This document shows positions 52,857-62,265 of a DNA stretch of 64,000 bases, in pieces. Numbering within the stretch: position 1 is the stretch's first letter; the number at the start of each line of letters is the position of its first letter. This stretch comes from Paenibacillus sp. H1-7. Its GTDB lineage: Bacteria; Bacillota; Bacilli; Paenibacillales; NBRC-103111. A program made the position numbers and the translations under genes. The notes beneath the pieces are model-generated. The model made no database searches, was not told the DNA's origin, and saw only the letters and a list, made by a program, of their open reading frames with translations. The stretch spans positions 4,651,501 to 4,715,500 of the forward strand of contig NZ_CP031168.1 of NCBI RefSeq assembly GCF_022354825.1, in the 5' to 3' direction.

Positions 52857-52885
52857 TTGAAATAACCCCCCTAGGGGGATATAAT
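52857..52885 (+). promoter_or_regulatory. MATE gene promoter with CsoR-type operator in the spacer
   Basis: TTGAAA, 17-base spacer, TATAAT. The spacer is TAACCCCCCTAGGGGGA, so repressor binding would block the promoter directly. Confidence 0.8.
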
Positions 52886-52905
52886 CATAACCATGAGGAG
52901 TGAAT

Positions 52906-54273
52906 ATGGATGAAAGGATGAGCCACATGACCATTCCCGGCTTGGCTAATGAACAACCGACAAGTAAACGGAAATTAATGATTGTTCTAGCGCTTGCGAT
53001 CCCAGCCATTATTGAAAATCTGCTCCAAACCCTCGTTGGATTTGTTGACACCCTATTTGTCGCAAAGCTGGGAATAAACGAAGTCGCTGCTGTAGGAGTT
53101 GTGAATGCTATTCTGGCGGTATATCTTGCTATCTTTATGGCACTCGGTATCGGCACTTCTTCCTTAATTGCCAGAAGTATCGGTGCGGGTGATTTGGAAA
53201 GAGCTAAAAAAATTGCCAAAGAATCGACCATGGTAGCAGTGGGAGCAGGTATATTGTTTGGACTTATCACTATATTTTTTGCAGAACCCCTATTACGGAT
53301 CATGGGAGCTGAGCCTCAAGTATTGGTGGACGGAGCAGTCTACTTCCGTATTGTTGCTATACCCTCCATTTTCATTTCGCTTATGACCATATTCGGTAGT
53401 ATTCTTCGAGCGGCGGGAGATACCAAAACCCCAATGAAAGTGAGTTTTTGGGTCAATATTATACATATAGCACTAGATTATGTGCTCATATTCGGTATTG
53501 CTGGAGTTGGAGGGTTAGGTATTGCTGGGGCGGCTTGGGCAACCGTGATCGTACGGTTTATCGGTACGGCGGCATTATATGCATACATTCGAAAGTCCAA
53601 GGTTTCGTTTGTATTTAATGATCTGGCTTTCTCAAAAGAGTTCTCCATGCCAATGCTGCAGATTTCAATCCCTGCAGCTGTGGAAAGGCTCATCATGCGG
53701 CTCGGACAAGTTCTTTATTTCGGGCTCATTATAAAAATTAGCACTGAAACATATGCAGCCCATGTGATTGCAGGTAATATAGAAATCTTTTCTTACATGC
53801 CCGGATACGGTTTGGCTGTAGCTGCTACTACATTAGTCGGTCAGCAAGTGGGTGCAAAGCATCATCATGAAGCGTATTCTTACGGTATGATCACAACCGG
53901 TGTTGCTATAGTTATAATGACTCTCATTGGCATCCTTCTTTTCATTGTCTCCCCTTGGCTCGCTACTTGGTTTACATCTGATCGCGGCGTCATTGACATG
54001 GTCGTAACCGCGCTTCGTATCGACGCTTTTGCCCAACCTGCCTTGGCTGTAAGTCTCGTGCTAGCCGGAGCACTTCAAGGTGCAGGAGACGCAAAGAGTC
54101 CGATGTACAGCACCGCTATAGGCATGTGGCTCATTCGGGTTCTCGGAGTTTATTTAATGTGCTTGTATTTTGATATGGGGATTGCAGGTGTTTGGCTTTC
54201 CATTGCTTTTGATTTGTGGGTCCGTGCTGTCTTTTTGTTTATTCAATTCAAGAAGAAGGTCACGCTTAATTAA
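52906..54273 (+). CDS. MATE-family efflux transporter
   Basis: 455 residues with twelve membrane segments. Two MatE halves: LALAIPAIIENLLQTLVGFV with FVAKLGINEVAAVGVVN, and SIPAAVERLIMRLGQVLYFG with VAATTLVGQQVGAKHHHEAY. Uses a Na+ or H+ gradient to export cationic compounds. The ATG at 52906 is chosen for its GAGGAG 5 bases upstream; ATGs at 52918 and 52927 and a GTG at 52900 are alternatives. Its promoter carries a CsoR-type operator in the spacer, so expression probably depends on a metal or reactive species. The loop GAKHHHEAYSYG is His-rich. Confidence 0.93.
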   Translation: MDERMSHMTIPGLANEQPTSKRKLMIVLALAIPAIIENLLQTLVGFVDTLFVAKLGINEVAAVGVVNAILAVYLAIFMALGIGTSSLIARSIGAGDLERAKKIAKESTMVAVGAGILFGLITIFFAEPLLRIMGAEPQVLVDGAVYFRIVAIPSIFISLMTIFGSILRAAGDTKTPMKVSFWVNIIHIALDYVLIFGIAGVGGLGIAGAAWATVIVRFIGTAALYAYIRKSKVSFVFNDLAFSKEFSMPMLQISIPAAVERLIMRLGQVLYFGLIIKISTETYAAHVIAGNIEIFSYMPGYGLAVAATTLVGQQVGAKHHHEAYSYGMITTGVAIVIMTLIGILLFIVSPWLATWFTSDRGVIDMVVTALRIDAFAQPALAVSLVLAGALQGAGDAKSPMYSTAIGMWLIRVLGVYLMCLYFDMGIAGVWLSIAFDLWVRAVFLFIQFKKKVTLN

Positions 54274-54543
54274 CACATTAATATCATGCAAATGTACTGA
54301 AGCTGAAGGATGTATTATGTGATTCAGTAGGACCAGAGCTGATAATTACCAAGTAAGTTTACCATTGCATTCTCTACTTACTTATCTATTTTCCTACTAT
54401 AAAAATCAGCAATAAATCTTGACGTAGCCAAATGTCATATTATGGTTACGTATTCCCAAATCTATGTAATCATCATATATGTGTCCAATCATTCTCTTTA
54501 TCTCTTACATAAAATAGAGTACTAATAAAGAGGAGCTGATAGT

Positions 54544-54969
54544 GTGGTACGTATCCTTGATAAAGCAGCCGTCCAGCCGCTTAGTCGCTTCAACCCGGCT
54601 AGATCGTTTACTATTCGGCGGTCCCCACAAAAATCTGGCATCGCATCGATCCCAATACGGATTCCAGTGAATTCTCAACCGAACCGGGTAGATTTAGTGG
54701 TATCCGTTGGTGTCAGAGGTATCACAGGCATTGGGCAAATTCGGTTTAGAGTCTTCCGCGGTAATACAGAAATTTTCAACACACAGCAAGGTATCGAATC
54801 TGCGGGTTCAGAGCAAAATTATATAGTTACCTTCCAAGCTGAAGATAGAAATGTACCAGCAGGTACTCATTCTTACACAGTCACAGCAGAAAACCGAACT
54901 GCAAATACAAGAGTAGATGTCGTAGGACCCATATCGTTTAGTGGGTTAGCTGTGAAAACCAGAAACTAG
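54544..54969 (+). CDS. ExsC-like exosporium/spore-surface protein
   Basis: 141 residues, GTG start with AGAGGAG upstream. The pattern RIPVNSQPNRVDLVVSVGVR, IRFRVFRGNTEIFNTQQGIE, SAGSEQNYIVTFQAEDRNVP and the ending VVGPISFSGLAVK resembles exosporium protein C and related spore-surface beta proteins of Bacillus. No signal peptide or membrane segment. A CATAAAATA at 54508-54516 resembles the -10 of mother-cell sigma factors E/K, which would fit, but I found no matching -35. Function: probably structural in the outer spore layer. Confidence 0.55.
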   Translation: MVRILDKAAVQPLSRFNPARSFTIRRSPQKSGIASIPIRIPVNSQPNRVDLVVSVGVRGITGIGQIRFRVFRGNTEIFNTQQGIESAGSEQNYIVTFQAEDRNVPAGTHSYTVTAENRTANTRVDVVGPISFSGLAVKTRN

Positions 54970-55014
54970 TGTTGACGCGAAAATAAACATCTTGTATTTG
55001 TATTGAAGACTGAA

Positions 55015-55064
55015 AATGGGACAATGTTTGTGTCGCTGGATCGCGACAGGCACATTGTCCCATT
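55015..55064 (+). terminator. Terminator of the ExsC-like gene
   Basis: AATGGGACAATGT / ACATTGTCCCATT 13-base outer stem and an inner TGTCGC / GCGACA stem, followed by ATTTTA. Confidence 0.9.
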
Positions 55065-55111
55065 ATTTTAAAGCCTCAATACATATAACCATTGTGGCAC
55101 ATGTGTCTGCC

Positions 55112-55134
55112 ATAAAGATCTTGTCTACCGACAA
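55112..55134. repeat. 53-bp dispersed element, partial third copy
   Basis: ATAAAGATCTTGTCTACCGACA matches the invariant tail of copies 1 and 2 with two substitutions; no GC hairpin of the same type lies to its left. Confidence 0.45.
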
Positions 55135-55213
55135 CTGTCCGGTGACGCTATACTTTTAGCACGTAAAAATACTAATCCTTGAATGATTTTTTAGTTATCC
55201 GTGCCCGTTCCCG

Positions 55214-56368
55214 TTAAATGTAATTCAAGCCGCTTACATAGGGAAAAGGCAACGGAAACAGCCGCTTTAAGTCGGCAGCTAGTATGTGATCGACGTCCGG
55301 CAGCTGAGGTATTTCATCGAATAGAAGCGAGACGAGCTGACTGTCCGTTATCGTCGCTTGATGTCCTTCGCAGGCGACGATGACATACCCAAGTTCACTG
55401 GCTCGCTCCATGCGTAGACTGCCGAACGTGAACTCATGCTTGTCTCGCAAGCAAGACGCGGCCTGCTCGATCAGCCTGCCTGGATCGACAATGCGGACGG
55501 TACCGCTGTTGCGAAGCTCGATCCGTTCCGTACCGTATTTCTCCAGCTTTGCCCCAAGCTCCCTATCCTCTTTCTCATGTATGGACAATACTACTTTGAT
55601 AGCGTCAAGACCGTGCTCACTTATTACATGTGCAAACAGCTGCGCGCAGCCTTCCGGAGAACCGCCGTACTCGACAACGAACGGATGATGCGTTGCTTCC
55701 GGACTCCCTGGTATTGCAACCACCACAAAGGCTTCTACCTTCCCTTGTCTCTCGGCCAGGTATACTTGATGCGTATATCCCCTGGATTTGGCAATAGGAA
55801 CGGTCTTAATCAGAAACGCGGCGTCCCATACGCTGCGCTCGAACCGAGTGGTTCGATCCGCGAATAAACGGTTTAGGTCGAACAGGTCGGTTTCAATCAT
55901 CGGACGAAGATGTACATCCTTGGCACGCTCGGCCATAATCGCTGCCGCTACCTCCTTACCAATCCGGTACTGAGTGAATGCACCAAAAGGGTAGCAGCCG
56001 GCGCGTGTGTACAGTTGCCGGTGTCCGGATACGAGAATGAGCGACGCTCCTGCCTGTTCGGCATGGCGAATGACGTGCTTTAATACCTCACCGGCGTAGC
56101 CTCGTCCAGCGTAATCCGGATGAGTACAAACCGAACCCACAGAGTATACGTTTAGTCGTGCAGCCCCAATGGTGACGACGGATGGAACGAACCCGATAAA
56201 CGATGCGAGTCGGTTATCGGCAAACAAACCGTATGAATGACTCGTCGCATCGGTGTAAATATGAGGGAATGCCGTCTCCAAAGAAATACGCCCATCCCTT
56301 TTAAACACCCAGTCAGCTAGTCTCACCGCTTCATTGAAATCATGGCCTTTCAGCAACCGAATTTCCAT
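55214..56368 (-). CDS. Two-domain GNAT acetyltransferase (Eis-like)
   Basis: 384 residues. An N-terminal GNAT domain with the acetyl-CoA signature VGSVCTHPDYAGRGYAGEVL (~77-96), VSGHRQLYTRAGCYPFGAFT, and a second, degenerate GNAT domain and SCP2-like C-terminal region (LFPLPFPYVSGLNYI). This layout is that of Eis-like lysine/aminoglycoside acetyltransferases. GGGGAGG precedes the ATG. Its stop lies inside CCCGTTAAATG, a distant relative of the accessory-gene motif, probably by chance. Confidence 0.85.
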   Translation of the reverse strand: MEIRLLKGHDFNEAVRLADWVFKRDGRISLETAFPHIYTDATSHSYGLFADNRLASFIGFVPSVVTIGAARLNVYSVGSVCTHPDYAGRGYAGEVLKHVIRHAEQAGASLILVSGHRQLYTRAGCYPFGAFTQYRIGKEVAAAIMAERAKDVHLRPMIETDLFDLNRLFADRTTRFERSVWDAAFLIKTVPIAKSRGYTHQVYLAERQGKVEAFVVVAIPGSPEATHHPFVVEYGGSPEGCAQLFAHVISEHGLDAIKVVLSIHEKEDRELGAKLEKYGTERIELRNSGTVRIVDPGRLIEQAASCLRDKHEFTFGSLRMERASELGYVIVACEGHQATITDSQLVSLLFDEIPQLPDVDHILAADLKRLFPLPFPYVSGLNYI

Positions 56369-56439
56369 CTGATCAACCTCCCCTGTGTGTCCCTTCGCGA
56401 TTTGCTTTTTAAAGCGCTGTTCGTAATCTTATATACTGC

Positions 56440-57429
56440 TCAAGCTAGAATATCCCACAAGTGCTCTTGTACTTCGAAACGGGTAGGCTCGCTGCGTTCT
56501 TTGCGTAAAATATCGGCAACTATCTCATCCATGAGCGCCAAATGCCCGTCTACGGTATCTCCTGCCACATGAGGAGTCACCAATACGTTGGATAGCTCAC
56601 GAAGAGATGAATCTTTGGAAGGATTCTTTATAAATACATCAAGTGCAGCATAAAATCGGCCGGTCTTCAGCTCCGCGAATAGCACTTCTTCATCCAGAAC
56701 GGCTCCGCGTGAGGAATTGATTAGAATAGCACCGTCCTTGATACGGCGAATCAGATCGGCATTCACTAGATTATCGGTCGCCGGGATGGATGGAGCATGA
56801 ATGGAAATAATGGGGCAATCCATCACCTCTTCCAACGTTGCACGTCGCACTCCCAGCTCCTCCGCTCTTTGTTCACTCAAATATGGATCGTACACCAAGA
56901 TATTCACTTGAAAAGGTTTCAACAGCTGGATAAACGCCCTTCCGGTTGAACTGGCCGATACAATGCCTATTGTTTTTCCGAACAATTCATTGCCTCTAAC
57001 ATGCTTCAGCTTCCATCCGCCTTGGCGGAAATTCGTATCGTATTGAGGAAGCTTCCTCATCAATGTCAATAATGCAGAGAGGCAATATTCCCCTACACTC
57101 CATGCAAGACGAGGAGCTGCTGAATAAATTCCTATCCCTTGTCCGAAAGCTTGCTTAGGAATCCGTTGTTTAACCGTACCCGCTGCGTGTCCAATATAGC
57201 GCAGCTTCGGGGCTTTCTTCAACATTTCCTCCGAAATGCTCGGCGATCCCCAGCTTGTAAGTATCACTTCGGCATCGGCCATTATTTCCATTAACTGCTC
57301 CGGCGTATACTCCTCATTCGTTTCATTCCAAACAGGGATGAAATGCTCCTCAAGCCACTCTTTGCATGTCGTAGAACAAATTTTTTCTAACAAGGGCTTT
57401 GATGGCAGGACATAGGCTTTCATCTTCAT
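56440..57429 (-). CDS. D-2-hydroxyacid dehydrogenase family protein with atypical active site
   Basis: 329 residues. Overall layout of D-isomer 2-hydroxyacid dehydrogenases: Arg241 in SSRGAVLDE, His287 in TPHVAGDT, nucleotide-binding region at 152-165. Two features differ from active members: the usual G-x-G-x-x-G is replaced by GIVSASSTG (155-163), and the residue at the position of the catalytic Glu (normally D-V-F-x-x-E-P) is Asn269 (DVFIKNPSK). It may use another cofactor mode or have changed function. AGGAGATG precedes the ATG; it lies 52 bases after the zinc dehydrogenase gene, probably one operon. Confidence 0.8.
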   Translation of the reverse strand: MKMKAYVLPSKPLLEKICSTTCKEWLEEHFIPVWNETNEEYTPEQLMEIMADAEVILTSWGSPSISEEMLKKAPKLRYIGHAAGTVKQRIPKQAFGQGIGIYSAAPRLAWSVGEYCLSALLTLMRKLPQYDTNFRQGGWKLKHVRGNELFGKTIGIVSASSTGRAFIQLLKPFQVNILVYDPYLSEQRAEELGVRRATLEEVMDCPIISIHAPSIPATDNLVNADLIRRIKDGAILINSSRGAVLDEEVLFAELKTGRFYAALDVFIKNPSKDSSLRELSNVLVTPHVAGDTVDGHLALMDEIVADILRKERSEPTRFEVQEHLWDILA

Positions 57430-57481
57430 AACCGAACATCTCCTAATTAGATTTTATAAGGCAAAGAGCTGGAATCTGTTA

Positions 57482-58510
57482 TCATTTCTCACAGTCGATC
57501 ATGACGTGAATGGTGTTTCCCTGATGCGAGTTGCGGATGCGGAACGCTTCTCCGACTTCGGATAGAGGAACAATATGCGTAATCATTTCTTTCGTATTAA
57601 CAAGCCCATCCATTACAAGCCGCAGTCCCTCATCGAAAAATCTCCGGTTGTCGATATCCCGCTTCGGCTCCGTCGAATAAATATCCAGTCTTTTCTTGTG
57701 TACTTTGAAAAAGTCGACAGGCTTGTGGCAAGTCCCGATACAGCCGTACATTACAATGCGTCCGTTCTGGGCGGCAGCGTCAATCGCATCAACCATACCG
57801 GAGCCTTCTAACAAACAAGGTATGACGACATCAAATCCGTCGGGAAAATCATTGTACAGCACATCCATTGTCCGTGAATCACTTGACGGGAGTTTATACG
57901 TGTGAGTCGCTCCGTACCTGCGGGCAAGCTCCAGCTTCTCATCGAACAAATCGGTAACAACTAGATTGCGTGGGCTAAATAACGAAACTACCTGCGTCAG
58001 CACAAGACCGCTAACGCCTTGGCCCATAATCAGCACGTTCTTGTTCGGAGAAATCTCCCCTAACTCAGCAGCGTGTAGGATTCCAGGCAATACTTCGATT
58101 AGCGAGCCTTCCAGCAGGGGCAATTGTTTGGGCAGTACCTTAACTGAGAATGGACTACAGCATACGTATTCCGCGAATGCCCCCCATACATATCTGAGTG
58201 CAACGTGATCGCCTTCTTGAAGTCCAATGACCCCTGGTCCGACTTTATCTATAACCCCGGCCACTTCATGACCGAGTCTAGTAGGGTAAGATACGAACTC
58301 TGGCTCGCGGGCACCTCTGAACACCTCGATATCACTACCGCATATACCAACCCATTTGACCTTGACACGAACCTCGTGATCCTCAGGCTCCGGGATAAAA
58401 GCTCTGCGCAAGGTAATTTCCCCTATCCTTTCAACAACTGCGCACATTTGTGTGTCTGCTCCCGTAGAATCTGTAAGTTCCAGAGGAGGCACTGACATTT
58501 TTCTTACCAT
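57482..58510 (-). CDS. Zinc-dependent medium-chain alcohol dehydrogenase
   Basis: 342 residues. Catalytic zinc site Cys57 (GICGSD) and His81-Glu82 (GHEVAG); cofactor motif VLIMGQGVSGLVLTQVV. It lacks the four-Cys structural zinc loop: the chain passes from EGDHVALRYVWGAFAEYV directly. This resembles polyol or L-threonine-type dehydrogenases of the sorbitol family. Probably oxidises a sugar alcohol or sugar imported by the neighbouring transporter. First gene of a unit with the hydroxyacid dehydrogenase; start at ATG with AGGG upstream. Confidence 0.88.
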   Translation of the reverse strand: MVRKMSVPPLELTDSTGADTQMCAVVERIGEITLRRAFIPEPEDHEVRVKVKWVGICGSDIEVFRGAREPEFVSYPTRLGHEVAGVIDKVGPGVIGLQEGDHVALRYVWGAFAEYVCCSPFSVKVLPKQLPLLEGSLIEVLPGILHAAELGEISPNKNVLIMGQGVSGLVLTQVVSLFSPRNLVVTDLFDEKLELARRYGATHTYKLPSSDSRTMDVLYNDFPDGFDVVIPCLLEGSGMVDAIDAAAQNGRIVMYGCIGTCHKPVDFFKVHKKRLDIYSTEPKRDIDNRRFFDEGLRLVMDGLVNTKEMITHIVPLSEVGEAFRIRNSHQGNTIHVMIDCEK

Positions 58511-58667
58511 ATCGTCATCCCTACCTTTACTAGATTATTTGCCCCGATAGAAGCGCTTACTTATATCATCCTATTACCTAAGTTATCATGGATTACGCCA
58601 GAAACGAATGTCAGAATAATTAATGTACTTGTAAAAATGTGTGATTTTAGCAATTGACGCTAAAAGC

Positions 58668-58704
58668 AAAGGAGCTAGGCACCTACAAACGGCTTAGCTC
58701 CTTT
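58668..58704. terminator. Terminator between the transporter and dehydrogenase units
   Basis: AAAGGAGCTA / TAGCTCCTTT stem with a 17-base loop. The plus strand continues with TTTTT; on the minus strand it would stop transcription coming from the solute-binding protein gene. Confidence 0.65.
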
Positions 58705-58769
58705 TTTTCATTACCTATTCATCTGATATCGCTTGAGACTGTCTTTCAGATCGCTTTTCGTGCCAGTAG

Positions 58770-60296
58770 TTACTTGCCCCTTTTATTCGTATTTTGTTCA
58801 ACTGCCTCAGTGAGCTTTCTGATCCCGGTGTCATTCATTTCTTTCACATATTGATCCCAATTAGAGTTAATATCCTTAGCTCCGGTTACAAAATTGATCA
58901 TCCATTCATTATATTTTTTTTCAATAGACGGCATTAAATCCTTGGAAGCTCCGTAGCTCAACGCCGTTATCGGAGGTGCGATACCGGATTTTAATGAGTA
59001 CTCATAATTGTCTTTTAGTGCGCCTTCTACATCCCCTGATGCTAATGAATAATCCGTTGTCATGGCTGTTAAGTGTCCCAATGACGGAATGATATCCCGA
59101 TCATAGAGTGCGGTTTTCACCATCTTGCCGTTTTCCATTGTATAATGAACGCCTTCAATTCCATAGTTGAGTATCCTAATCCCTTCTTCACTATGGGTGT
59201 AATCAATAATAGCAGCAACTCTTGCCAAGAAATCTTCATCCCGATTTTTTTTAATAACTACGATTGGTTCCGTGAAGCTCGCGTCAACTCTGCCAAAGCC
59301 CCCTGCAGGTCCTTTAGGCATCGGAATGAGCAGCGATAGCTTGGCACTTTTGTTGGATTCCGCTAGATCCTTTTCGAGAGCCACATATCTTTCCGTAGGA
59401 GCCACGATGACACCGGAGCTCCCGGAGATGAACTTGGCCTTAGCTTGAGCCTCATTAGATGTAAATAATTCCCGGTCAATTAAACCTTCCCGATAGAGTT
59501 CACTCGCAAATTGCAGGAATGTTTTATATTGCGGCATGACTGCTTCATACATCCACTTGCCGTCCGCTTTCCCCCAAGTATTGACGCCAGTATAACTAGT
59601 AGATAGATTCAGAAATGCGCCGGATCCGAACGCAAACGTGATAGGCACTGTGTTAGCGCCCCCCAATTTATTATCTTTAAATGCTTTCAGCATCGCTTTG
59701 AATTCATCCATAGTCGTCGGCTTCTTCAATCCAAGCTTATCCAACCAATCCTGACGAACTACCACCACACTAGGGATGACTCCCGCTTTGCGGGATGGGA
59801 GCTGATAAACCCCGTTCTCTTCACGGAACTCCTCGGTCCCGGGTTGCTTCATATAAGTCTTTATACCTTTTAAATCATATTTTTCGGCATAGTCGTTGAA
59901 ATTCATCAAAAAACCGTCTTCATATAGCTGGCTATAAATATGCGCTCCAGTACTGAGCGAATATCGGAATACATCGGGCATGTCACCTGCCGCAATTTTT
60001 AACTCCAGGTTTTTTACATATTCTTTAGCTAAGATCCGCTCCACTTTAATATTTACATTAAATTTTTCATTTAAATATTTGATAATGGCATCATCAGGAT
60101 GTATGTCGCGAGGACCCCACTGAAACCACTTAATGTCATACTTTTTCGCCAAACTAATGTTACCATATTTAGCAGCGGAATCTTGACTCTGGTCACTCTT
60201 GGAATCCATGGTGGTTCCTGATTGATTCGAGCACCCGAGAACAGCAATCGCCAGTACGAGGATAAGGATTAAAGCGGTCGTTTTTCTTAATATCAT
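58770..60296 (-). CDS. Extracellular solute-binding lipoprotein (LplA type)
   Basis: 508 residues from the ATG at 60296. Signal with lipobox VLGC (Cys22). Mature part: KYDIKWFQWGPRDIHPDDAI, DMPDVFRYSLSTGAHIYSQL, RKAGVIPSVVVVRQDWLDKL and KKYNEWMINFVTGAKD near the end, as in LplA-type binding proteins that serve LplBC permeases. Ligand unknown. Encoded 39 bases after the LplC-type permease gene. AAAGGGTG precedes the start. Confidence 0.93.
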   Translation of the reverse strand: MILRKTTALILILVLAIAVLGCSNQSGTTMDSKSDQSQDSAAKYGNISLAKKYDIKWFQWGPRDIHPDDAIIKYLNEKFNVNIKVERILAKEYVKNLELKIAAGDMPDVFRYSLSTGAHIYSQLYEDGFLMNFNDYAEKYDLKGIKTYMKQPGTEEFREENGVYQLPSRKAGVIPSVVVVRQDWLDKLGLKKPTTMDEFKAMLKAFKDNKLGGANTVPITFAFGSGAFLNLSTSYTGVNTWGKADGKWMYEAVMPQYKTFLQFASELYREGLIDRELFTSNEAQAKAKFISGSSGVIVAPTERYVALEKDLAESNKSAKLSLLIPMPKGPAGGFGRVDASFTEPIVVIKKNRDEDFLARVAAIIDYTHSEEGIRILNYGIEGVHYTMENGKMVKTALYDRDIIPSLGHLTAMTTDYSLASGDVEGALKDNYEYSLKSGIAPPITALSYGASKDLMPSIEKKYNEWMINFVTGAKDINSNWDQYVKEMNDTGIRKLTEAVEQNTNKRGK

Positions 60297-60335
60297 ACCT
60301 TCAAACACCCTTTCTACTCTCAATGGTTTGGAAAA

Positions 60336-61220
60336 CTAGCCTTTCAAGGAACCCATCATGATTCCATTCACAAAATATTTTTGCAAAAACGGATAAACCG
60401 TGACGATAGGCAGTAAGACCAGCACGATATTCGCTAAACGTATAGTTTCTGAATTAAAGCCCTCTTCTCCGGATTCAGCGAGCATGACGGCTTCCAAATC
60501 TTGCGTGCTGCTAATCATTTTTTGCAAATATTCCTGAACCGTCTTTAACTCTTTGTCGGTAATAAAGAATACCGATTGCATATAAGTGTTCCAGAAGCTT
60601 ACCATGAAAAATAATCCGATTGCGGCCAAAATAGGTTTGGATAACGGCAAGACGATAGTGAAGAAGATCCGAAAATCATTACAGCCATCGATACGGGCTG
60701 CCTCCTCTAATTCTTTAGGAAACTCCATAAAAGTCGATCTCATAATAATTAGATAAAAGGTATTGATCATATAAGGAACTATGTAAACAGCGAAATTATT
60801 GATCAGCCCGAGCTCCTTATAATTCATATAATCAGGAATCAAACCGGCATTCATGAACATCGTCATAACGATCAGAAACATAACTATTTTTGAGCCTTTG
60901 AACGGTTTGGATAATCCATAAGCCGAATAGGCGGTCATAAATAAGGCGACAGTAGTCCCGATTACTGTAATTAAGAATGTAACCTTGAGATGAATAAAGA
61001 TCGTACCGTCTTGAAAAATTTGCTTATATGACGCTAAAGTGGGTGCTGTCACTATCATTTTGAACCGAGAAGTTAAGTATTCGGATTCCGTCATGAATGA
61101 AGCGACCACCGTCTGCCAAAATGGATACAGCATAATAATGCACAACAATAGCATGATCGCATTATTCAACTTATCACCTATTTGATGCTTACTATCCCGA
61201 ATCGTGCTAGTACTAGCCAT
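60336..61220 (-). CDS. Carbohydrate ABC importer permease (LplC/YtcP type)
   Basis: 294 residues from the ATG at 61220 (GGGGGA 7 bases upstream); a TTG one codon earlier is less likely. Six membrane segments, EAA loop ELEEAARIDGCNDFRIFFTI, ending KYFVNGIMMGSLKG. Its start overlaps the stop of the LplB-type gene (TGATG), so translation is coupled. Forms the pore with that permease; the ATPase is encoded elsewhere. Confidence 0.95.
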   Translation of the reverse strand: MASTSTIRDSKHQIGDKLNNAIMLLLCIIMLYPFWQTVVASFMTESEYLTSRFKMIVTAPTLASYKQIFQDGTIFIHLKVTFLITVIGTTVALFMTAYSAYGLSKPFKGSKIVMFLIVMTMFMNAGLIPDYMNYKELGLINNFAVYIVPYMINTFYLIIMRSTFMEFPKELEEAARIDGCNDFRIFFTIVLPLSKPILAAIGLFFMVSFWNTYMQSVFFITDKELKTVQEYLQKMISSTQDLEAVMLAESGEEGFNSETIRLANIVLVLLPIVTVYPFLQKYFVNGIMMGSLKG

Positions 61221-62137
61221 CAAATAATCCCCCTTTGCCCTATGACCTTGGCCAACCGATCTGCCGAGTAAACGAGAATGGCTGCTACCAATGTTTTAAA
61301 TAGTCCTGCCGCAGTGGCCAGACTGTGTTTGCCTTCTTGGAGACCGACACGAAATACATAGGTATCGATAATGTCCGCCACATTGATTACCATAGGATTG
61401 CTCATCACCAGAATCTGTTCAAAACCGACATCAAGCAAATGACCGACTTGGATAATGAACAGCACCACGATTGTGGTGGAGATACCTGGAAGCGTAATAT
61501 GCCATAACTGCTGCGAGCGTGAAGCGCCATCGACACGGGCTGCTTCATAAAGGGACACATCGATACGGGTTAAGGCCGCTAAATACAATATGGTCCCCCA
61601 CCCCATCGTTTTCCACACTTCCGATGCAACCAGAATCCCTCGAAAATACTCCTTGCTTCCCATAAAATAAATCGGCTCGTGTCCGAACCATTTGACAATC
61701 TCATTTACTAACCCGTCATGTACAGATAATAAACCATAGATGATTCCTCCCAGTACTGACCAGGAAATAAAATGAGGAAGATACAGGATAGACTGGCTGA
61801 CTCTTTTGAATATTGCATTTTTCAGTCCATTCAACATTAATGCTAATAAGATAGGTGCCGGAAAACCGAACAAGATCTTATAGAAACTGATTATCAGTGT
61901 GTTGAGTAGAGCTTGTTGAAAGTCGGTTGAATGAAATAGCGTGACAAAATGATCGAAGCCAACCCATGGGCTATTCTCTAGCGTTCGTGTAATTCTGAAG
62001 TCCTTGAACGCAATCTGGATAAAGTACAATGGTTTGTACCTGAAGATAATGTAGTAAATTAAAGCCGGTACAATAAAAAGAAATATTTGATACTTAGAAT
62101 AAAACATCTGAATTTTGTAAAACTTGTTGTGCTCCAT
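61220..62137 (-). CDS. Carbohydrate ABC importer permease (LplB type)
   Basis: 305 residues from the ATG at 62137 with GGGGAGA 6 bases upstream; an in-frame ATG at 62275 would overlap the regulator gene and lacks a site. Membrane segments with FRYKPLYFIQIAFKDFRIT, EAA loop VSLYEAARVDGASRSQQLWH and the LplB-type tail FEQILVMSNPMVINVADIID. Partner of the LplC-type permease. Encoded just after the YesN-type regulator. Confidence 0.95.
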   Translation of the reverse strand: MEHNKFYKIQMFYSKYQIFLFIVPALIYYIIFRYKPLYFIQIAFKDFRITRTLENSPWVGFDHFVTLFHSTDFQQALLNTLIISFYKILFGFPAPILLALMLNGLKNAIFKRVSQSILYLPHFISWSVLGGIIYGLLSVHDGLVNEIVKWFGHEPIYFMGSKEYFRGILVASEVWKTMGWGTILYLAALTRIDVSLYEAARVDGASRSQQLWHITLPGISTTIVVLFIIQVGHLLDVGFEQILVMSNPMVINVADIIDTYVFRVGLQEGKHSLATAAGLFKTLVAAILVYSADRLAKVIGQRGII

Positions 62138-62265
62138 CTTATCTCCCCTTTGGTATGTAACCGCATACATTTGATACTTACAGTATACGTTGCACCCCAA
62201 TAAAAAACAGAAGGTGAAACACCCCAAAAAGGTGGATATTTTTACGAAGTAAGCCGGTGTAAATT

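Noticed and set aside
55214..55240. Accessory-gene motif at the Eis-like gene stop
   Set aside because: CCCGTTAAATG shares only part of the core and is within the coding end; likely chance.
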